NCBI GenBank assembly: GCA_002422985.1
Contig: DITZ01000072.1
Span: forward strand, 10,813-26,268
DNA: 15,456 bases
Reading direction: 5' to 3'
DNA from: Sphingomonadales bacterium UBA6171
GTDB lineage: Bacteria > Pseudomonadota > Alphaproteobacteria > Sphingomonadales > Sphingomonadaceae
Shown here: positions 14,447 through 15,456 of the stretch, in pieces
Layout: every line of letters starts with the position of its first letter
How positions within the stretch are numbered: the stretch's first letter is position 1
Translations under genes and position numbers: made by a program
The notes under the pieces: generated by a model
What the model saw: the letters and a program-made list of their open reading frames with translations, nothing else
What the model was told of the DNA's origin: nothing
The model's database searches: none

Positions 14447-15456
14447 ATGGAAGGCACGCTTTTCATCGGAGCGAAGGCGGACGCGAGCGATCCGCAACAA
14501 ATGGTTCTGAAGCGCGCCAACCGGCACGGGCTGATCGCGGGCGCGACCGGCACCGGCAAGACGGTGACGTTGCAGGTGCTGGCCGAAGGCTTCAGCAAGG
14601 CCGGGGTGCCGGTGTTCCTGTCGGACGTGAAGGGCGATATTTCCGGCATGGCGATGCCGGGCAACCCGCTGGCGAAGGCGCATGACAATCTGGTGAAGCG
14701 CGCCGGCCAGATCGGCCTGTCGCCCTTCACCTATGCCGATTCGCCGGTGGTGTTCTGGGATTTGTTTGGCGAACAGGGCCATCCGGTTCGCACCACCATT
14801 TCCGAAATGGGGCCGCTGCTGCTGGCACGGCTGCTGGGGCTGAACGAGACGCAGGAAGGCGTGCTGAACATCGCCTTCAAGGTGGCGGATGAGCAGGGGA
14901 TGCTGCTGCTGGATCTGAAGGATCTGAAGCAGATGCTGGCCTGGTGCGCCGACAATGCCAGGGCGCTGGCGGCCGAATATGGCAATGTCACCAGCCAGTC
15001 TGTGGGCACCATCCAGCGGCAGTTGCTGACGCTGGATGCGCAGGGCGGAGACCGGTTTTTCGGGGAGCCGGCGCTGGATATCGGCAATCTGCTGACGGTG
15101 GGCGAGGATGGACGCGGACAGGTGAATATCCTGGCGGCCGACAGGCTGATGCAAAGCCCGAAACTTTATGCCACCTTCCTGCTGTGGCTGTTGTCGGAAT
15201 TGTTCGAGGAGCTGCCGGAGGTGGGCGATCCGGACAAGCCGAAGCTGGTGTTCTTTTTTGATGAAGCCCATCTGCTGTTTGACGAAGCGCCCAAAGCCCT
15301 GCTGGACAAAGTGGAGCAGGTGGTGCGGCTGATCCGGTCCAAGGGCGTGGGCGTTTATTTCATCACGCAGAACCCCATCGATATACCGGAATCCATCGCC
15401 GGACAGTTGGCCAACCGGGTGCAGCATGCGTTGCGCGCCTTTACCCCGCGCGACCA
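14447..15456 (+). CDS. HerA-like ATPase (YjgR/DUF853 family), 5' part
   Basis: An open frame from the ATG at 14447 runs off the window end without a stop; 336 complete codons are visible of a family usually near 500 residues. The N-terminus is MEGTLFIGAKADASDPQQMV. The Walker A motif is GATGTGKT (32-39), and FLSDVKGDISGMA follows soon after. Walker B is LVFFFDEAH (267-275), and GVGVYFITQNPIDIP (about 305-320) resembles the arginine/sensor region. This matches the HerA/FtsK-like 'DUF853' proteins such as E. coli YjgR. The biochemical role is not established; HerA relatives are DNA translocases. An AGAGG ribosome-binding site lies a few bases before the ATG. The 64 bases between degP and this gene hold no clear terminator, so readthrough is possible. 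Confidence 0.9.
   Translation, partial: MEGTLFIGAKADASDPQQMVLKRANRHGLIAGATGTGKTVTLQVLAEGFSKAGVPVFLSDVKGDISGMAMPGNPLAKAHDNLVKRAGQIGLSPFTYADSPVVFWDLFGEQGHPVRTTISEMGPLLLARLLGLNETQEGVLNIAFKVADEQGMLLLDLKDLKQMLAWCADNARALAAEYGNVTSQSVGTIQRQLLTLDAQGGDRFFGEPALDIGNLLTVGEDGRGQVNILAADRLMQSPKLYATFLLWLLSELFEELPEVGDPDKPKLVFFFDEAHLLFDEAPKALLDKVEQVVRLIRSKGVGVYFITQNPIDIPESIAGQLANRVQHALRAFTPRD

Noticed and set aside
13279..14730. 483-codon minus-strand open frame opposite degP
   Set aside because: degP on the plus strand has full motifs and catalytic residues. The opposite frame has shadow-type composition and no recognisable motif.
14231..15427. 398-codon minus-strand open frame opposite the HerA-like gene
   Set aside because: The plus strand encodes a clear Walker A/B ATPase. 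The opposite frame crosses the degP end and the intergenic gap without any family features.

Overview
This window looks like ordinary core chromosome from a GC-rich alphaproteobacterium, most likely of the order Sphingomonadales. The pointers are the gene order metX-metW, hisC-tyrC and hflK-hflC-degP, the overall protein style, and GC-rich intergenic palindromes of the 'cgtcacccc...ggggtgacg' and 'ccccacccccggcccctcccc' kind. The placement rests on pattern recognition, not a database search. I see no rRNA, tRNA, CRISPR array, transposase, integrase or phage gene. No gene-free stretch exceeds 300 bases.

Layout. (1) Positions 1-635 (+) hold the C-terminal part of a CoxE-like von Willebrand A (VWA) protein; its start lies outside the window. 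(2) Positions 810-2515 (-) hold metX-metW, the acyl-transfer step of methionine synthesis and its partner protein, overlapping by ATGA. (3) Positions 2615-4629 (+) hold hisC-tyrC, an aminotransferase and a prephenate/arogenate dehydrogenase overlapping by TGATG; with metX it forms a divergent amino-acid biosynthesis pair. (4) Positions 4651-5196 (-) hold recX, a RecA modulator, convergent with tyrC. (5) Positions 5383-9480 (+) hold a fatty-acyl-AMP ligase, ubiA and pmbA (tldE), tightly spaced and probably one operon. (6) Positions 9481-9659 are a repeat-rich convergent gap with a 19-bp tandem duplication and a nested palindromic REP-like element. (7) Positions 9660-10679 (-) hold an Mrp/ApbC P-loop ATPase with no cysteine at all. 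(8) Positions 10762-14382 (+) hold hflK-hflC-degP, an envelope protein quality-control set. (9) Position 14447 to the window end (+) holds the start of a HerA-like (YjgR/DUF853) ATPase, cut by the window edge.

How they work together. The methionine and aromatic/histidine blocks use translational coupling (4-base or 1-base overlaps), consistent with stoichiometric or co-regulated products. The HflK/HflC complex modulates the membrane protease FtsH, and DegP degrades misfolded periplasmic proteins, so that block is a coherent envelope-stress unit. The FAAL-ubiA-pmbA grouping mixes lipid activation, ubiquinone synthesis and a metalloprotease-partner protein, with no obvious shared pathway.

I found no convincing new multi-gene system. 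The points most worth following are the cysteine-less Mrp protein, the stand-alone acyl-AMP ligase with an altered A3 motif, and the palindromic repeats.
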